Of a stretch of DNA of 42,682 bases, positions 22,505-32,206 are shown piece by piece. The DNA lies in the NCBI RefSeq assembly GCF_000813125.1, contig NZ_BASE01000090.1:1-42682 (forward strand), given 5' to 3'. Below the pieces are notes generated by a model. The model searched no databases and was not told the origin of the DNA. It worked only from the letters and a program-made list of their open reading frames with translations. Position 1 is the first letter of the stretch. Every line of letters starts with the position of its first letter. The stretch comes from Mesobacillus selenatarsenatis SF-1. GTDB lineage: Bacteria > Bacillota > Bacilli > Bacillales > Cytobacillaceae. Both the position numbers and the translations under genes were made by a program.

Positions 22505-22512
22505 AAAAAGAA

Positions 22513-22553
22513 ATTTATTTATAAATATAAATTTATATGTTTATTTATTCATA
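22513..22553 (+). promoter_or_regulatory. Tandem ARG boxes (ArgR/AhrC operator) before argC
   Basis: TATGTTTATTTATTCATA (22536-22553) is a near-palindrome (TATG..TA..TA..CATA) close to the ArgR/AhrC consensus. A second AT-rich box lies at about 22513-22533. They overlap the start of the transcript, as expected for arginine repression. Confidence 0.7.
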
Positions 22554-22572
22554 AGTTGAAAGGAGGTTTCAA

Positions 22573-23607
22573 ATGAAGGCAGCGATCGTTGGTACCACTG
22601 GATATGGTGGGGGAGAATTGATTCGTATCCTGGCAAATCATCCATATATCAGTATTCATTCAATCCACTCAACAAGAGATGAAAAACCTGTTTCCGAAGA
22701 GTATCCCCATTTAACAGGAATTTTTGATAAGGTCCTCACCAAGATTGACACTGATAAAATAGCCGATGAAGCAGACATTGTGTTCCTGGCAACCCCTTCA
22801 AAAGTTTCCGGAAAGCTTGTTGAATCATTTTTTAAAAAAGGCATAAAAGTTATTGATCTATCAGGTGACTTGAGATTAAAAGACGCATCAGCATATGAAG
22901 AATGGTATAAGCATGAATCGGTCGATACCTCTATTTTAAATGAAGCAGTATACGGCTTAAGTGAATGGAATAGAGAGCAGATTATGAATGCGAACCTGCT
23001 GGCCAATCCAGGCTGCTATCCGACTGCAGCACTCCTAGGGTTGGCACCGGTGCTGACAGAGAAGCTGATTGAGAAGAATAGTATCATCATTGACGCTAAG
23101 TCTGGCGTATCCGGTGCTGGCAGGTCTCCGTCAATGGGCACGTTATACGCAGAGTTGAATGAAAATTTCAAAATTTATAAAGTGAATGAGCACCAGCATA
23201 TCCCGGAAATCGAACAACAGCTTAGCCTTTGGAATGGCGAAGAGGTAAAGATAACCTTTAGCACACATTTAATACCTGTTACCAGGGGAATCATGGCTAC
23301 AATATACGTGCAGTTAAAAGAAGATTTGAATACTTCAAGGCTGATAGATTTATATAAAGAAGCATATGATGGTCATCCATTTGTAAGAGTAAGGAAAAAT
23401 GGAGTGTTCCCGTCAGTCAAAGAGGTCAAGGGATCGAATTATTGCGATATTGGATTGCACGCGGACAGCAGGACTGGAAGGATGACAATTGTATCAGTTA
23501 TCGATAATTTAATGAAAGGTGCCGCAGGGCAGGCGGTGCAAAATGCCAATATCATGTTTGGATTAGAGGAAACAGCAGGACTAAAGATGATTCCACTGTA
23601 CCCATAA
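22573..23607 (+). CDS. argC: N-acetyl-gamma-glutamyl-phosphate reductase ArgC
   Basis: A 344-residue cytosolic NADPH-dependent enzyme, third step of arginine synthesis. The dinucleotide motif is VGTTGYGGGELIRIL at the start. The catalytic cysteine lies in ANPGCYPTAALLGLAP (about residue 148), and the histidine region is STHLIPVTRGIMAT. Length is normal. RBS AAAGGAGG. First gene of argCJBD-carAB-argF, with tandem ARG boxes upstream; argJ follows after 11 bp. Confidence 0.97.
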   Translation: MKAAIVGTTGYGGGELIRILANHPYISIHSIHSTRDEKPVSEEYPHLTGIFDKVLTKIDTDKIADEADIVFLATPSKVSGKLVESFFKKGIKVIDLSGDLRLKDASAYEEWYKHESVDTSILNEAVYGLSEWNREQIMNANLLANPGCYPTAALLGLAPVLTEKLIEKNSIIIDAKSGVSGAGRSPSMGTLYAELNENFKIYKVNEHQHIPEIEQQLSLWNGEEVKITFSTHLIPVTRGIMATIYVQLKEDLNTSRLIDLYKEAYDGHPFVRVRKNGVFPSVKEVKGSNYCDIGLHADSRTGRMTIVSVIDNLMKGAAGQAVQNANIMFGLEETAGLKMIPLYP

Positions 23608-23618
23608 AGGAGGAAAAT

Positions 23619-24854
23619 ATGTATCAGGCAATGACCGACAAGCAGCTAATAAAAAAAATCCCTGATGGAGGAATTTTAACCCCAAAAGGGTTCCAGTGCG
23701 GCGGAGTACATGCAGGGCTGCGCTATGCAAAGCATGATTTAGGGATGATTGTAAGCGAGAAGCCGGCAAGCTGTGCTGCTGTATATACGACGAGTCACTT
23801 TCAGGCAGCGCCTTTGGTGGTTACACAGCAAAGTATTGCAAAGGAAAAGATCCTCCAGGCAATCGTCGTCAACAGTGCATGTGCGAATGCTTGTACTGGA
23901 GAACAAGGATATCAGGATGCATTGAAAATGCGCTCATTGGCTGCAGCAAAAATAGGAATTCCTGAACATCATGTTGCTGTTGCGTCTACGGGTGTCATTG
24001 GTGAATTTATGCAAATGGAAAAAATCGAATCTGGAATATGCAAGCTGGCCACCGGCAAAAAAGCTGATGATGCAAGAGATTTCCAAACGGCAATCCTGAC
24101 AACGGATACGGTAATGAAAAGCTGCTGTTATTCTGCCGAAATTGACGGGATGACAGTGAGTATGGGTGGAGCCGCGAAAGGTTCAGGGATGATTCACCCA
24201 AATATGGCAACGATGCTTGGTTTTTTAACAACAGATGCAAATATCTCAAGTGAAAACCTGACTGCCGCGCTAAAAAATGTAACGAACACAACCTTCAATC
24301 AAATTACAGTAGATGGAGATACATCAACGAACGATATGGTTCTGGTGATGGCAAATGGAAGTGCTGGAAATCAGTTGTTGAATCCAGACCATCCAGATTG
24401 GCCAGTTTTTGTAGAACTGTTAAAAGAAAGCTGTGCAAGTCTAGCAAAACAGATCGCAAAGGATGGAGAGGGAGCAACTAAATTAATTGAGATATCCGTA
24501 GCAGGCGCAATGTCTGATGAAGAGGCTCGAGTGATAGGTAAACAGATTGCCGGATCCAATCTTGTCAAAACAGCAGTCTACGGGGCCGATGCGAACTGGG
24601 GACGGATCATTGGCGCGATTGGTCAAAGTCAGGCATCCTTAAATCCAAAAACAGTCGATATCTCCCTTGGAGAAATTACTATGCTGAAAAATAGTACACC
24701 CGTTGCCTTTGATGAAGATCAGGCGAGGGAGTATCTGTTGAATGACAAGGTCGAAATCTTCGTTGACCTCCATGTGGGTGAAGGGAAAGGAATGGCCTGG
24801 GGCTGCGATCTTTCCTATGATTATGTGAAAATAAATGCAAGCTATCGGACATAA
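23619..24854 (+). CDS. argJ: Bifunctional ornithine acetyltransferase / N-acetylglutamate synthase ArgJ
   Basis: A 411-residue precursor that cleaves itself into alpha and beta chains. The cleavage point is the Ala-Thr bond in HPNMATMLGFL, with Thr198 becoming the nucleophile. SGMIHPNMATML and TVDGDTSTND are family signatures. It recycles the acetyl group from N-acetylornithine to glutamate; the Bacillus enzymes are usually bifunctional. RBS AAAGGAGG. argB begins 13 bp after the stop codon. Confidence 0.97.
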   Translation: MYQAMTDKQLIKKIPDGGILTPKGFQCGGVHAGLRYAKHDLGMIVSEKPASCAAVYTTSHFQAAPLVVTQQSIAKEKILQAIVVNSACANACTGEQGYQDALKMRSLAAAKIGIPEHHVAVASTGVIGEFMQMEKIESGICKLATGKKADDARDFQTAILTTDTVMKSCCYSAEIDGMTVSMGGAAKGSGMIHPNMATMLGFLTTDANISSENLTAALKNVTNTTFNQITVDGDTSTNDMVLVMANGSAGNQLLNPDHPDWPVFVELLKESCASLAKQIAKDGEGATKLIEISVAGAMSDEEARVIGKQIAGSNLVKTAVYGADANWGRIIGAIGQSQASLNPKTVDISLGEITMLKNSTPVAFDEDQAREYLLNDKVEIFVDLHVGEGKGMAWGCDLSYDYVKINASYRT

Positions 24855-24867
24855 AGGGGCGGATTCA

Positions 24868-25641
24868 TTGGAAACAGTGGTCATTAAATGCGGCGGAAGT
24901 GTGTTAGAGGAGCTTAATGACAATTTCTTCAATAGTCTAGAAGAATTGATGAAGGATGGTTTTTCTCCCGTCATCGTTCACGGGGGCGGACCAGCAATCA
25001 ATTCGATGCTAAATTTATATAATATCCCGGCGAATTTCAAAGATGGTCTTAGAGTGACGTGTGAAAAGACGATGGGAATTGTTGAAATGGTACTGTCCGG
25101 ACAAACCAATCGTCAGCTATGCAGCATGTTAACGAAGCAGGATTTCAATGCTCTGGGCATCAATGGCAGCGATGGACTTTGCCTTCAGGCGGAATATATT
25201 GATAAACAGGGCTTAGGATATGTTGGGACTATTACCAAGGTAAACACTGAACTGATTATGCTGGCGGTTCATAATGGCTATATTCCAGTGGTTACGCCAA
25301 TCGGCATTGCCGAGGATGGCAGCAAGCTTAATATAAATGGCGATTATGCTGCTGCTTCGATAGCGAAAGCCTTGAAGGCTGAACGCTGTGCATTCGTAAC
25401 CAATGTTGACGGAATCCTGATAGATGGTGAGTTGATGAGCGAAATTACTGATAGCCAAATAGAAAGCTATATTTCTGAAGGAAGCATCTATGGAGGAATG
25501 GTTCCAAAGGTGAAATCCGCATTGTCAGCTACAGCGGCAGGAGTAGACACTGTCATGATCATATCTGGCAAAAAGCAATTCTATACAAATAACTGCTGGC
25601 ACGGAACAGCGATTGCCGCAAAAGAAGAGGTGTTTAAATGA
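24868..25641 (+). CDS. argB: Acetylglutamate kinase ArgB
   Basis: A 257-residue amino-acid kinase, second step of arginine synthesis. It shows VVIKCGGSVLEEL, the glycine loop VHGGGPAINSML, and KLNINGDYAAASIAKAL with VTNVDGIL in the nucleotide region. I chose TTG at 24868: AAAGGGGCGG lies just upstream, and the product length then matches B. subtilis ArgB (258). An in-frame ATG at 24835 would overlap argJ by 20 bp. The stop codon overlaps the argD start (ATGA). Confidence 0.94.
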   Translation: METVVIKCGGSVLEELNDNFFNSLEELMKDGFSPVIVHGGGPAINSMLNLYNIPANFKDGLRVTCEKTMGIVEMVLSGQTNRQLCSMLTKQDFNALGINGSDGLCLQAEYIDKQGLGYVGTITKVNTELIMLAVHNGYIPVVTPIGIAEDGSKLNINGDYAAASIAKALKAERCAFVTNVDGILIDGELMSEITDSQIESYISEGSIYGGMVPKVKSALSATAAGVDTVMIISGKKQFYTNNCWHGTAIAAKEEVFK

Positions 25642-26794
25642 GTCATTTATTTCCGACCTATCAACGATGGGAAATCGAACCTGAAAAAGCAGCAGGGTCG
25701 ATCATATATGGAAAGGACGGACAACAATACCTTGATTTTACTTCAGGCATCGGTGTCTGCAATTTGGGCCATCGCCCTGAAGCAGTGGAACATGCAATCA
25801 AGGAACAACTGGATTTATTCTGGCATGTATCGAATCTATTTCCGCAAAGCATCCAGGAAGAAGCAGCGAAAAAGCTCGCAGAGGGATCAGGACTGGGTTG
25901 TGTTTTTTTGCCAATAGTGGAGCTGAAGCAAACGAAGCAGCTATTAAACTGGCAAGGAAAGCTACTGGCCGAACCAAAATCATCACGTTCCTGCAATCCT
26001 TTCACGGCAGGACTTTCGCCGGGATGGCTGCGACTGGACAGGAAAAAATCAAGCAAGGGTTTGGAAGCATGCTTGAAACATTTATCCACCTGCCATTCAA
26101 TGACCTGGAAGCTTTAAAAACTGAACTGGACTCTGATACAGCGGCGGTAATGGTTGAAATTGTCCAGGGGGAAGGCGGTATCCATGTCGTATCAACCGAA
26201 TTTATAAAAGAAGCTGCAAAGTTATGTGCTGAAAACGGCGTCCTGCTAATTATCGATGAAATCCAGACCGGAATCGGGCGGACAGGGAAGCCATTTGCAT
26301 TTCAGCATTTTGGGATTGAACCTGATATCATTACCGTTGCAAAAGGTCTTGGTAACGGACTTCCAATAGGAGCTGCCATCGGCAAAGCGGAACTGGCGCA
26401 GTTTTTTGGTCCAGGAACCCATGGATCGACATTTGGGGGAAATCCGATCAGTACGGCAGCAGCGATCGCTGTTATGGACATCATTTTTAACGATGAATTC
26501 TTAAAGGAGGCATCCGATAAAAGTAGACTACTGTTTGAGTTGCTGCACAAGGAACTGTGCTGTTTGGAAGTGGTGAAAGAAATCAGGGGACTGGGATTGA
26601 TGGCTGGAATTGAACTGACTGTTGCTGCACAGCCAATATTAGCTGAGATGAGAAAATCAGGACTTATTGCGTTGCCGGCAGGAGAAAAGGTAGTCCGTTT
26701 GCTTCCGCCGCTGAATGTTACAGCAGAGGAGATAGAAAAGGCTGTTTCTTTATTAAAAGGAACTTTAATTAAATCTAAGATAACAGCATTATAG
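25638..26794 (+). pseudogene. argD: Acetylornithine aminotransferase argD, frameshifted
   Basis: The two halves of ArgD lie in different frames. The first frame reads MSHLFPTYQRWEIEPEKAAG up to GSGLGCVF and ends at 26117. The second, open from about 25898 to 26794, carries FANSGAEANEAAIKLARKAT, the PLP-lysine region VAKGLGNGLPIGAAIGK and GSTFGGNPISTAAA. The switch point is a run of seven T (25913-25919). Eight T would give an uninterrupted ArgD of about 385 residues with the family sequence VFFANSGAEAN. So one T is missing, by sequencing error, by real mutation, or made good by slippage on the T run. All catalytic residues survive in the second frame. Overlaps argB by 4 bp. Confidence 0.88.
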
Positions 26795-26815
26795 CAGTAA
26801 ATTTTTTTGAGATTT

Positions 26816-26852
26816 TATGTATAAAAATAAATTAATATAAATAAATATACGT
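26816..26852 (+). promoter_or_regulatory. ARG-box-like sequence before carA
   Basis: An AT-rich stretch (TTATGTATAAAAATAAATTA, then ATATAAATAAATATACG) in the only sizeable gap inside the arg operon resembles two ARG boxes. No clear -35 box was found, so whether carA has its own promoter is uncertain. Confidence 0.45.
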
Positions 26853-26867
26853 TTGGAGAGGTGACTG

Positions 26868-27947
26868 ATGAAAGGATATCTGCATCTGGCTGACGGCAAG
26901 ACGTTTCAGGGGCACTTGCAAGGATCGCTAGCTGAAGAGGGCATTGCCGGTGAGATTGTATTTTTCACAGGAATGACAGGTTATCAAGAGGTACTGACTG
27001 ATCCTTCATACAAGAATCAAATCATTGTTTTCACATACCCGCTGATTGGAAATTATGGCATCAATGATAAGGATTTTGAAAGCAAGAAGCCGCATGTTGC
27101 AGCAGTAATCGTTTTAGAAGCCGCCAAAACAGCTTATCACTATGAAGCACAGCACTCATTTACAGAGTATATGGAGAAATGGGGTATTCCTGTACTCGAG
27201 CATGTTGATACTCGTGAGCTCGTAAAATGCATCCGCCAGAACGGGACGATGCCTGCACTTTTATCGCTCGAACCAGTTTGTGAATCAAGCTGTGACAGTT
27301 TTAATGGTCTCAAGGTGCAGGAGGTATCTTCGGTGGCACCAGAATCTATCGGCTTTGGTGACACTCATATTGTGTTAATTGATTACGGTTTTAAGAAATC
27401 GATTGCTGACTATCTGGTCGAACAAAATTGTCTGGTGACAATTGTTCCTTACAATTATAGCTTTGAACAAATTGCTGCATTGAGGCCTGATGGGGTGCTT
27501 TTATCTAATGGACCTGGTGATCCGAAAGAATTATTTGGGCAGCTGCATGAAATCAAGAAAGTAATCGAGCATTATCCGGTATTGGGGATTTGCCTCGGGC
27601 ATCAGCTGGCAGCGCTGGCGCTTGGAGGGGATACACAAAAAATGCTGTTCGGCCATCGAGGCGCAAACCAGCCTGTATACGATGTGAATAGCAATCGAGT
27701 ATTCATGTCCTCGCAAAACCACAGCTATGCTGTTAATCAAAACAGTATCAGCAGCACTGGTTTGAAGGTCCGTTTCTTCAACAAAAATGATCAGTCCATC
27801 GAAGGCCTTTACCATGAAAAGTGGCCGCTGATGACTGTCCAATTCCACCCTGAAGCCAGCCCGGGTCCCGAAGACAGTGTATTTATATTTGAAGATTTCA
27901 TTAATACAGTCAAATACAGAAACCGGAGAGAAGTCAGCTATGCCTAA
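26868..27947 (+). CDS. carA: Carbamoyl phosphate synthetase, small (glutaminase) subunit, arginine-specific
   Basis: A 359-residue glutamine amidotransferase subunit. The N-terminal CPSase small-chain domain shows FTGMTGYQEVLTDPSYKNQI. The class I amidotransferase domain has the nucleophile in VLGICLGHQLAALALGG and the His-Glu of VQFHPEASPGPED. Placement between argD and argF, with ARG-like boxes upstream, marks it as the arginine-repressed isozyme rather than the pyrimidine one. RBS GGAGAGG. Overlaps carB by 8 bp. Confidence 0.96.
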   Translation: MKGYLHLADGKTFQGHLQGSLAEEGIAGEIVFFTGMTGYQEVLTDPSYKNQIIVFTYPLIGNYGINDKDFESKKPHVAAVIVLEAAKTAYHYEAQHSFTEYMEKWGIPVLEHVDTRELVKCIRQNGTMPALLSLEPVCESSCDSFNGLKVQEVSSVAPESIGFGDTHIVLIDYGFKKSIADYLVEQNCLVTIVPYNYSFEQIAALRPDGVLLSNGPGDPKELFGQLHEIKKVIEHYPVLGICLGHQLAALALGGDTQKMLFGHRGANQPVYDVNSNRVFMSSQNHSYAVNQNSISSTGLKVRFFNKNDQSIEGLYHEKWPLMTVQFHPEASPGPEDSVFIFEDFINTVKYRNRREVSYA

Positions 27948-30900
27948 GGATACAAAGATTAAATCAATATTAGTAATAGGTTCTGGACCGATTATCATCG
28001 GCCAGGCCGCTGAATTTGATTATGCAGGGACACAGGCGTGCATTGCCCTAAAAGAAGAAGGCTATCGGGTCATTCTTGTAAACAATAACCCGGCAACCGT
28101 CATGACAGACCATGTATTCGCTGACGCAGTCTATTTTGAACCGATGACAACAGAAGGTGTAGAAAAAGTGATCCAGCGGGAAAAGCCGGATGGTATTTTA
28201 GGGACTCTTGGCGGCCAGGCAGGATTGAATCTTGTATTTAAGTTAAGTGAAGAAGGAATTCTCGAAAAGTACAATGTAAAAGTGCTGGGAACCTCGGTTG
28301 CAAGTATTAAGCAAGGAGAAGACAGGGAAGCCTTCCGCAGCTTGATGCATGATTTGAATGAACCTGTGCCGGAAAGTGAAATTGTTCAAATAGTTGAAGA
28401 GGCAGTCGCTTTTGCTGAAAAGATTGGCTTTCCGCTGATTGTAAGGCCAGCTTACACATTGGGAGGCACAGGCGGCGGGATAGCTGAAACGATGGAAGAA
28501 TTGATCTCTCTAGTTTCGGGCGGGTTAAGTGAGAGTCCGATAAAGCAATGCCTTGTCGAAAGAAGCATCGCAGGCTTTAAAGAAATCGAATATGAAATGA
28601 TGCGTGATGCCGCTGGTACTTGTATCGCCATCTGCAATATGGAGAATATTGACCCGGTTGGCATCCATACAGGCGATTCAATAGTAGTAGCTCCCTCACA
28701 GACGCTGACAGATCGAGAATACCAGATGCTTAGGACATCCGCCGTTAAAATCATTTCAGCGCTAGGGATCGTTGGAGGCTGCAACATCCAGTTTGCCCTC
28801 GATCCAAAGAGCAAAAATTACTATTTAATTGAGGTGAACCCGAGGGTCAGCAGATCTTCAGCGCTCGCATCAAAAGCGACAGGATATCCTATCGCACGGA
28901 TGGCGGCAAAGCTGGCAGTCGGATGCAATCTTGCCGAGATAATAAACCCTGTAACAGGCACTACCTTTGCCAGCTATGAGCCATCGCTCGACTATGTAGT
29001 GGTGAAAATACCGAAATGGCCGTTTGAGCAATTTCCGCACATCGACAGGACGCTGGGTACGCAAATGAAGGCAACAGGGGAAGCGATGGCAATAGATCGA
29101 AGCTTCGAACGAGCCTTTATTAAAGCCGTCCGTTCACTGAACATAAAAACTCTGGATTTACGACTGCCGGAATTTGAAGAATATACAGTCGAACAGCTAT
29201 ATACTTTGGTAGAAAAACAGACAGATCAGCGGGTTTTTGCATTGCTTGAACTGCTGCGTCGGGGGGAGGAAATACATTCTCTCCATGAGAAAACAAAAAT
29301 AGATTTATTCTTTCTCAATAAATTCAAGTCTTTGACCGACATTGAGAAGGATATCGAAGGGCTTGAAATAGAAAATATCACAGCGTCAGAATTAAGATAC
29401 CTGAAAGAAAAGGGGTTCAGTGATTCCTACCTGGCAAAAGAGTGGAAGGTTAGTGAGAAAGCGGTCAGGGAGCTGCGAAAAAAGAAAGGAATCACACCTG
29501 TTTATAAAATGGTCGATACATGTGCAGCCGAATTTGAATCTGCTTCCAATTATTTTTACTCCAGCTATCTTGGAGAAAATGAGGCGACAGTTAAAAGCAA
29601 TAAACGAAAGGTGCTAGTGATTGGCAGCGGTCCAATCAGTATCGGTCAGGGAATTGAGTTTGATTATTGCAGTGTTCATGGCGTTTTTGCCCTCAAAGAA
29701 GAAAATGTAGAAACAATCATGATCAATAATAATCCAGAAACCGTCAGCACTGATTTTACGATTTCGGACCGATTATATTTTGAACCGTTAACTCTGGAAG
29801 ACATCTTGAACGTGATTGATATGGAAGGGATAGAGGAAGTCATAGTCCAGTTGGGGGGGCAGACCGCCTTGAATCTGGCAAAAGGTCTTGAGGAAGCGGG
29901 AGTCAAGCTGCTAGGAACGAGTTCGGCAACTATTGATATGTTTGAAGACCGGGATCAATTTTACCAGCTGCTCGACAAGCTTCAAATTCCTCGTGTAAAG
30001 GGTGAAACAGCTGAGGATGAGAGGGAACTGCTTAGTGCTGTGAGGCGGTTAGGGTATCCAGTATTGATTCGGCCTTCGTATGTCATTGGCGGACTAAATA
30101 TGGTGGTGCTTCGAAACGCACAGGAACTAAATAATGTTCTCGTGGCAGGCAGTATTTCATATCCAATTCTTGTAGATCAATACCTTGAAGCAACTGAAGC
30201 AGAACTTGATCTTGCATCCGATGGGGAGCATATCCTGATTCCAGCCATCATCGAGCACATCGAAAAAACAGGTGTCCATTCAGGAGACAGTTTTTGCATT
30301 ATTCCTGCACAAAGCTTCTCAGACAAAACAAAGAGGCTGATGGCAGAATATGCAAAAAGAATCGTGCATGAATTAAAGTATAAGGGATTAATGAACATCC
30401 AGTTCATTGTGAAGGAAAATGAAATGTATCTGCTTGAAGTCAATCCACGCTCGAGCAGGACAATGCCAATCGTCAGCAAAGTAGCAGGTGTTGACTTAGT
30501 CAAAAAAGCGACAAAAATATTGCTCGGGAAATATATTTTGTCGAAAGATGAAGTCTTACTCAACTCTGATGCACGATACACATGCGTAAAACATCCTGTG
30601 TTTTCGAATTTTGCCTTAAAAGGATTGGATTCCAAGACAGGTCCGCAAATGATATCGACAGGAGAAGGAATCAGCATCGCTCCTACACTTGAAGAGGCAT
30701 TGAATAAGAGTTTCCATTCAATCAGCGGAAAAGCTCTCCAGGGAGCGATCGCGTTTGCAGATAAAAACGAGCTATTGGAAGCTGGAAAGAAGCCAGCAAA
30801 TTTAAATTTAATTCATATCGAAAAAGTAACCGACCACCAAAAGGTGACAGCCTTGTATTGTCCTGGCACTTCAGAGAGGGATATTTCTTTGAGAGAGTGG

Positions 30901-31041
30901 GCTGTCAAGAACCGGAAAATCGTATTGACCCAAAAAGAAACTCTAAATGCATTATTAAAAAGTACAACAGTCGGTAATTGGGATGTGAGCTCCCTGGATC
31001 AATGGCTAACAGAAACTAGTGAGGAAGTGATGGCAGAGTGA
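27940..31041 (+). CDS. carB: Carbamoyl phosphate synthetase, large subunit, arginine-specific
   Basis: A 1033-residue synthetase subunit made of two homologous ATP-grasp halves. The first half starts [20 protein letters not shown], the second near [20 protein letters not shown] (about residue 550). ATP-grasp signatures include [20 protein letters not shown] and VRPSYVIGG-like [14 protein letters not shown]. The C-terminal MGS-type regulatory domain is short (about 110 residues), as in B. subtilis arginine-type CarB (1030). The start at 27940 lies inside the carA end (ATGCCTAA), with GGAGAG upstream; the longer frame from 27877 is not needed. Confidence 0.96.
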   Translation: MPKDTKIKSILVIGSGPIIIGQAAEFDYAGTQACIALKEEGYRVILVNNNPATVMTDHVFADAVYFEPMTTEGVEKVIQREKPDGILGTLGGQAGLNLVFKLSEEGILEKYNVKVLGTSVASIKQGEDREAFRSLMHDLNEPVPESEIVQIVEEAVAFAEKIGFPLIVRPAYTLGGTGGGIAETMEELISLVSGGLSESPIKQCLVERSIAGFKEIEYEMMRDAAGTCIAICNMENIDPVGIHTGDSIVVAPSQTLTDREYQMLRTSAVKIISALGIVGGCNIQFALDPKSKNYYLIEVNPRVSRSSALASKATGYPIARMAAKLAVGCNLAEIINPVTGTTFASYEPSLDYVVVKIPKWPFEQFPHIDRTLGTQMKATGEAMAIDRSFERAFIKAVRSLNIKTLDLRLPEFEEYTVEQLYTLVEKQTDQRVFALLELLRRGEEIHSLHEKTKIDLFFLNKFKSLTDIEKDIEGLEIENITASELRYLKEKGFSDSYLAKEWKVSEKAVRELRKKKGITPVYKMVDTCAAEFESASNYFYSSYLGENEATVKSNKRKVLVIGSGPISIGQGIEFDYCSVHGVFALKEENVETIMINNNPETVSTDFTISDRLYFEPLTLEDILNVIDMEGIEEVIVQLGGQTALNLAKGLEEAGVKLLGTSSATIDMFEDRDQFYQLLDKLQIPRVKGETAEDERELLSAVRRLGYPVLIRPSYVIGGLNMVVLRNAQELNNVLVAGSISYPILVDQYLEATEAELDLASDGEHILIPAIIEHIEKTGVHSGDSFCIIPAQSFSDKTKRLMAEYAKRIVHELKYKGLMNIQFIVKENEMYLLEVNPRSSRTMPIVSKVAGVDLVKKATKILLGKYILSKDEVLLNSDARYTCVKHPVFSNFALKGLDSKTGPQMISTGEGISIAPTLEEALNKSFHSISGKALQGAIAFADKNELLEAGKKPANLNLIHIEKVTDHQKVTALYCPGTSERDISLREWAVKNRKIVLTQKETLNALLKSTTVGNWDVSSLDQWLTETSEEVMAE

Positions 31042-31994
31042 CAGCACTACAACAGCTTAATATTGATATAAAAGGCAAGGACCTATTAACCCTGGCCGAT
31101 TTGGAACCACAGGAAATCTTAACGTTGTTAGAAAGGGCAGTAGTCTTAAAGGAAAAAACTTTAAAAAAGCAATTTGACAAGCCCCTCAAAGGCAAAATAC
31201 TCGGTATGATTTTCGATAAGTCCTCAACACGTACAAGAGTATCATTTGAGGTAGGCATGATCCAGCTTGGAGGAAGCTCCCTTTATTTAAATGGCAACGA
31301 TCTTCAGCTCGGGCGAGGTGAATCGGTGGCAGACACAGCCCAGGTGCTTTCGCAATATCTTGACGGCATCATGATTAGAACCTTTTCGCACAAGTCAATT
31401 GAGGAATTGGCCGATCATGCTGATATTCCGGTCATCAACGGTCTAACCGATTTGTACCATCCATGCCAGGCACTTGCTGACCTTCAGACGATCTCCGAAA
31501 AAAAGGGCAAGCTTAAAGGCCTTAAGCTGGCTTACATCGGTGACGGAAACAATGTCGCCCATTCATTGATGATCGCCTGCACAAAAGTCGGGATGGATGT
31601 ATGTATTGCTTCTCCAAAGGGATACTTCCCGGATCAGACAATAACAGCTCGCTGTGAAGAATTTGCAAAGCAGAGTGGTGCAAATTTGGTCATTACTGAA
31701 TCTCCTCAAGAAGCCGTTGATAGCGCGGATATCATCTATACTGATGTATGGACCAGCATGGGTCAGGAGCTCGAAAATGAGCAGAGATTAAACGATTTTT
31801 ATGAATACCAGGTGAACGAAGCATTGCTCAAAGCTGCAAAGGAAGACTACCTGTTCATGCACTGTCTTCCCGCCCACCGCGGCGAAGAGGTAACAGCAGA
31901 AGTCATCGACGGCCAGCACTCCGTCGTCTTTGAACAGGCAGGAAACCGACTCCATGCCCAGAAGGCTTTGCTTGTTGAGATATTGAAGGATTAA
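31038..31994 (+). CDS. argF: Ornithine carbamoyltransferase ArgF
   Basis: A 318-residue cytosolic enzyme that makes citrulline from ornithine and carbamoyl phosphate. The carbamoyl-phosphate motif is [26 protein letters not shown] is seen as [15 protein letters not shown]. The ornithine loop is [13 protein letters not shown]. The start is GTG at 31038, sharing GTGA with the carB stop codon, with GAGGAAG ten bases upstream. Last gene of the operon. Its 3' region carries hairpin array 3 and then a terminator. Confidence 0.96.
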   Translation: MTALQQLNIDIKGKDLLTLADLEPQEILTLLERAVVLKEKTLKKQFDKPLKGKILGMIFDKSSTRTRVSFEVGMIQLGGSSLYLNGNDLQLGRGESVADTAQVLSQYLDGIMIRTFSHKSIEELADHADIPVINGLTDLYHPCQALADLQTISEKKGKLKGLKLAYIGDGNNVAHSLMIACTKVGMDVCIASPKGYFPDQTITARCEEFAKQSGANLVITESPQEAVDSADIIYTDVWTSMGQELENEQRLNDFYEYQVNEALLKAAKEDYLFMHCLPAHRGEEVTAEVIDGQHSVVFEQAGNRLHAQKALLVEILKD

Positions 31995-32012
31995 ATGGTT
32001 GAAGATGTGAAA

Positions 32013-32130
32013 CAGTTCTATATAGAAATTCTATAAGCCCGAAAAGTAGCTGGAGGGATGAAAAGGTCCTATAGAAAAGTTCTATAAGCCCAAATGAGTG
32101 GTTGAGTATGCAAAAAGGTCAAATAGGACA
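32013..32130. repeat. Tandem hairpins at 50-52 bp period (hairpin array 3)
   Basis: Two units with stem TATAGAA/TTCTATA begin at 32021 and 32070 and end in CTATAAGCCC (32031-32040, 32082-32091). A decayed third unit starts at GGTC, 32117, exactly 52 bp after GGTC at 32065. Linkers of 27 bp (CCCGAAAAGTAGCTGG..., CCCAAATGAGTGGTTG...) are A/G-rich like those of arrays 1 and 2. The array lies between argF and its terminator, so it would be in the 3' untranslated part of the arg mRNA. Confidence 0.78.
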
Positions 32131-32170
32131 CTGTCTCTGCAAAATATTGATAGGATACTGAATGAAAAAA

Positions 32171-32201
32171 CAAAACCGGCTATCAAAGTTAGCCGGTTTT
32201 G
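32171..32201. terminator. Bidirectional terminator between argF and uppP
   Basis: CAAAACCGGCTA/TAGCCGGTTTTG stem with a 7-base loop. Confidence 0.9.
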
Positions 32202-32206
32202 TGTAT

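Noticed and set aside
22513-22572. Riboswitch or T-box leader before argC
   Set aside because: The distance from predicted start to ATG is only about 60 bp, AT-rich, without specifier loop or terminator; ARG boxes explain it.
27877-27939. Longer carB start inside carA
   Set aside because: It would overlap carA by 71 bp and adds residues not in the family. The ATG at 27940 gives the expected [17 protein letters not shown] start.
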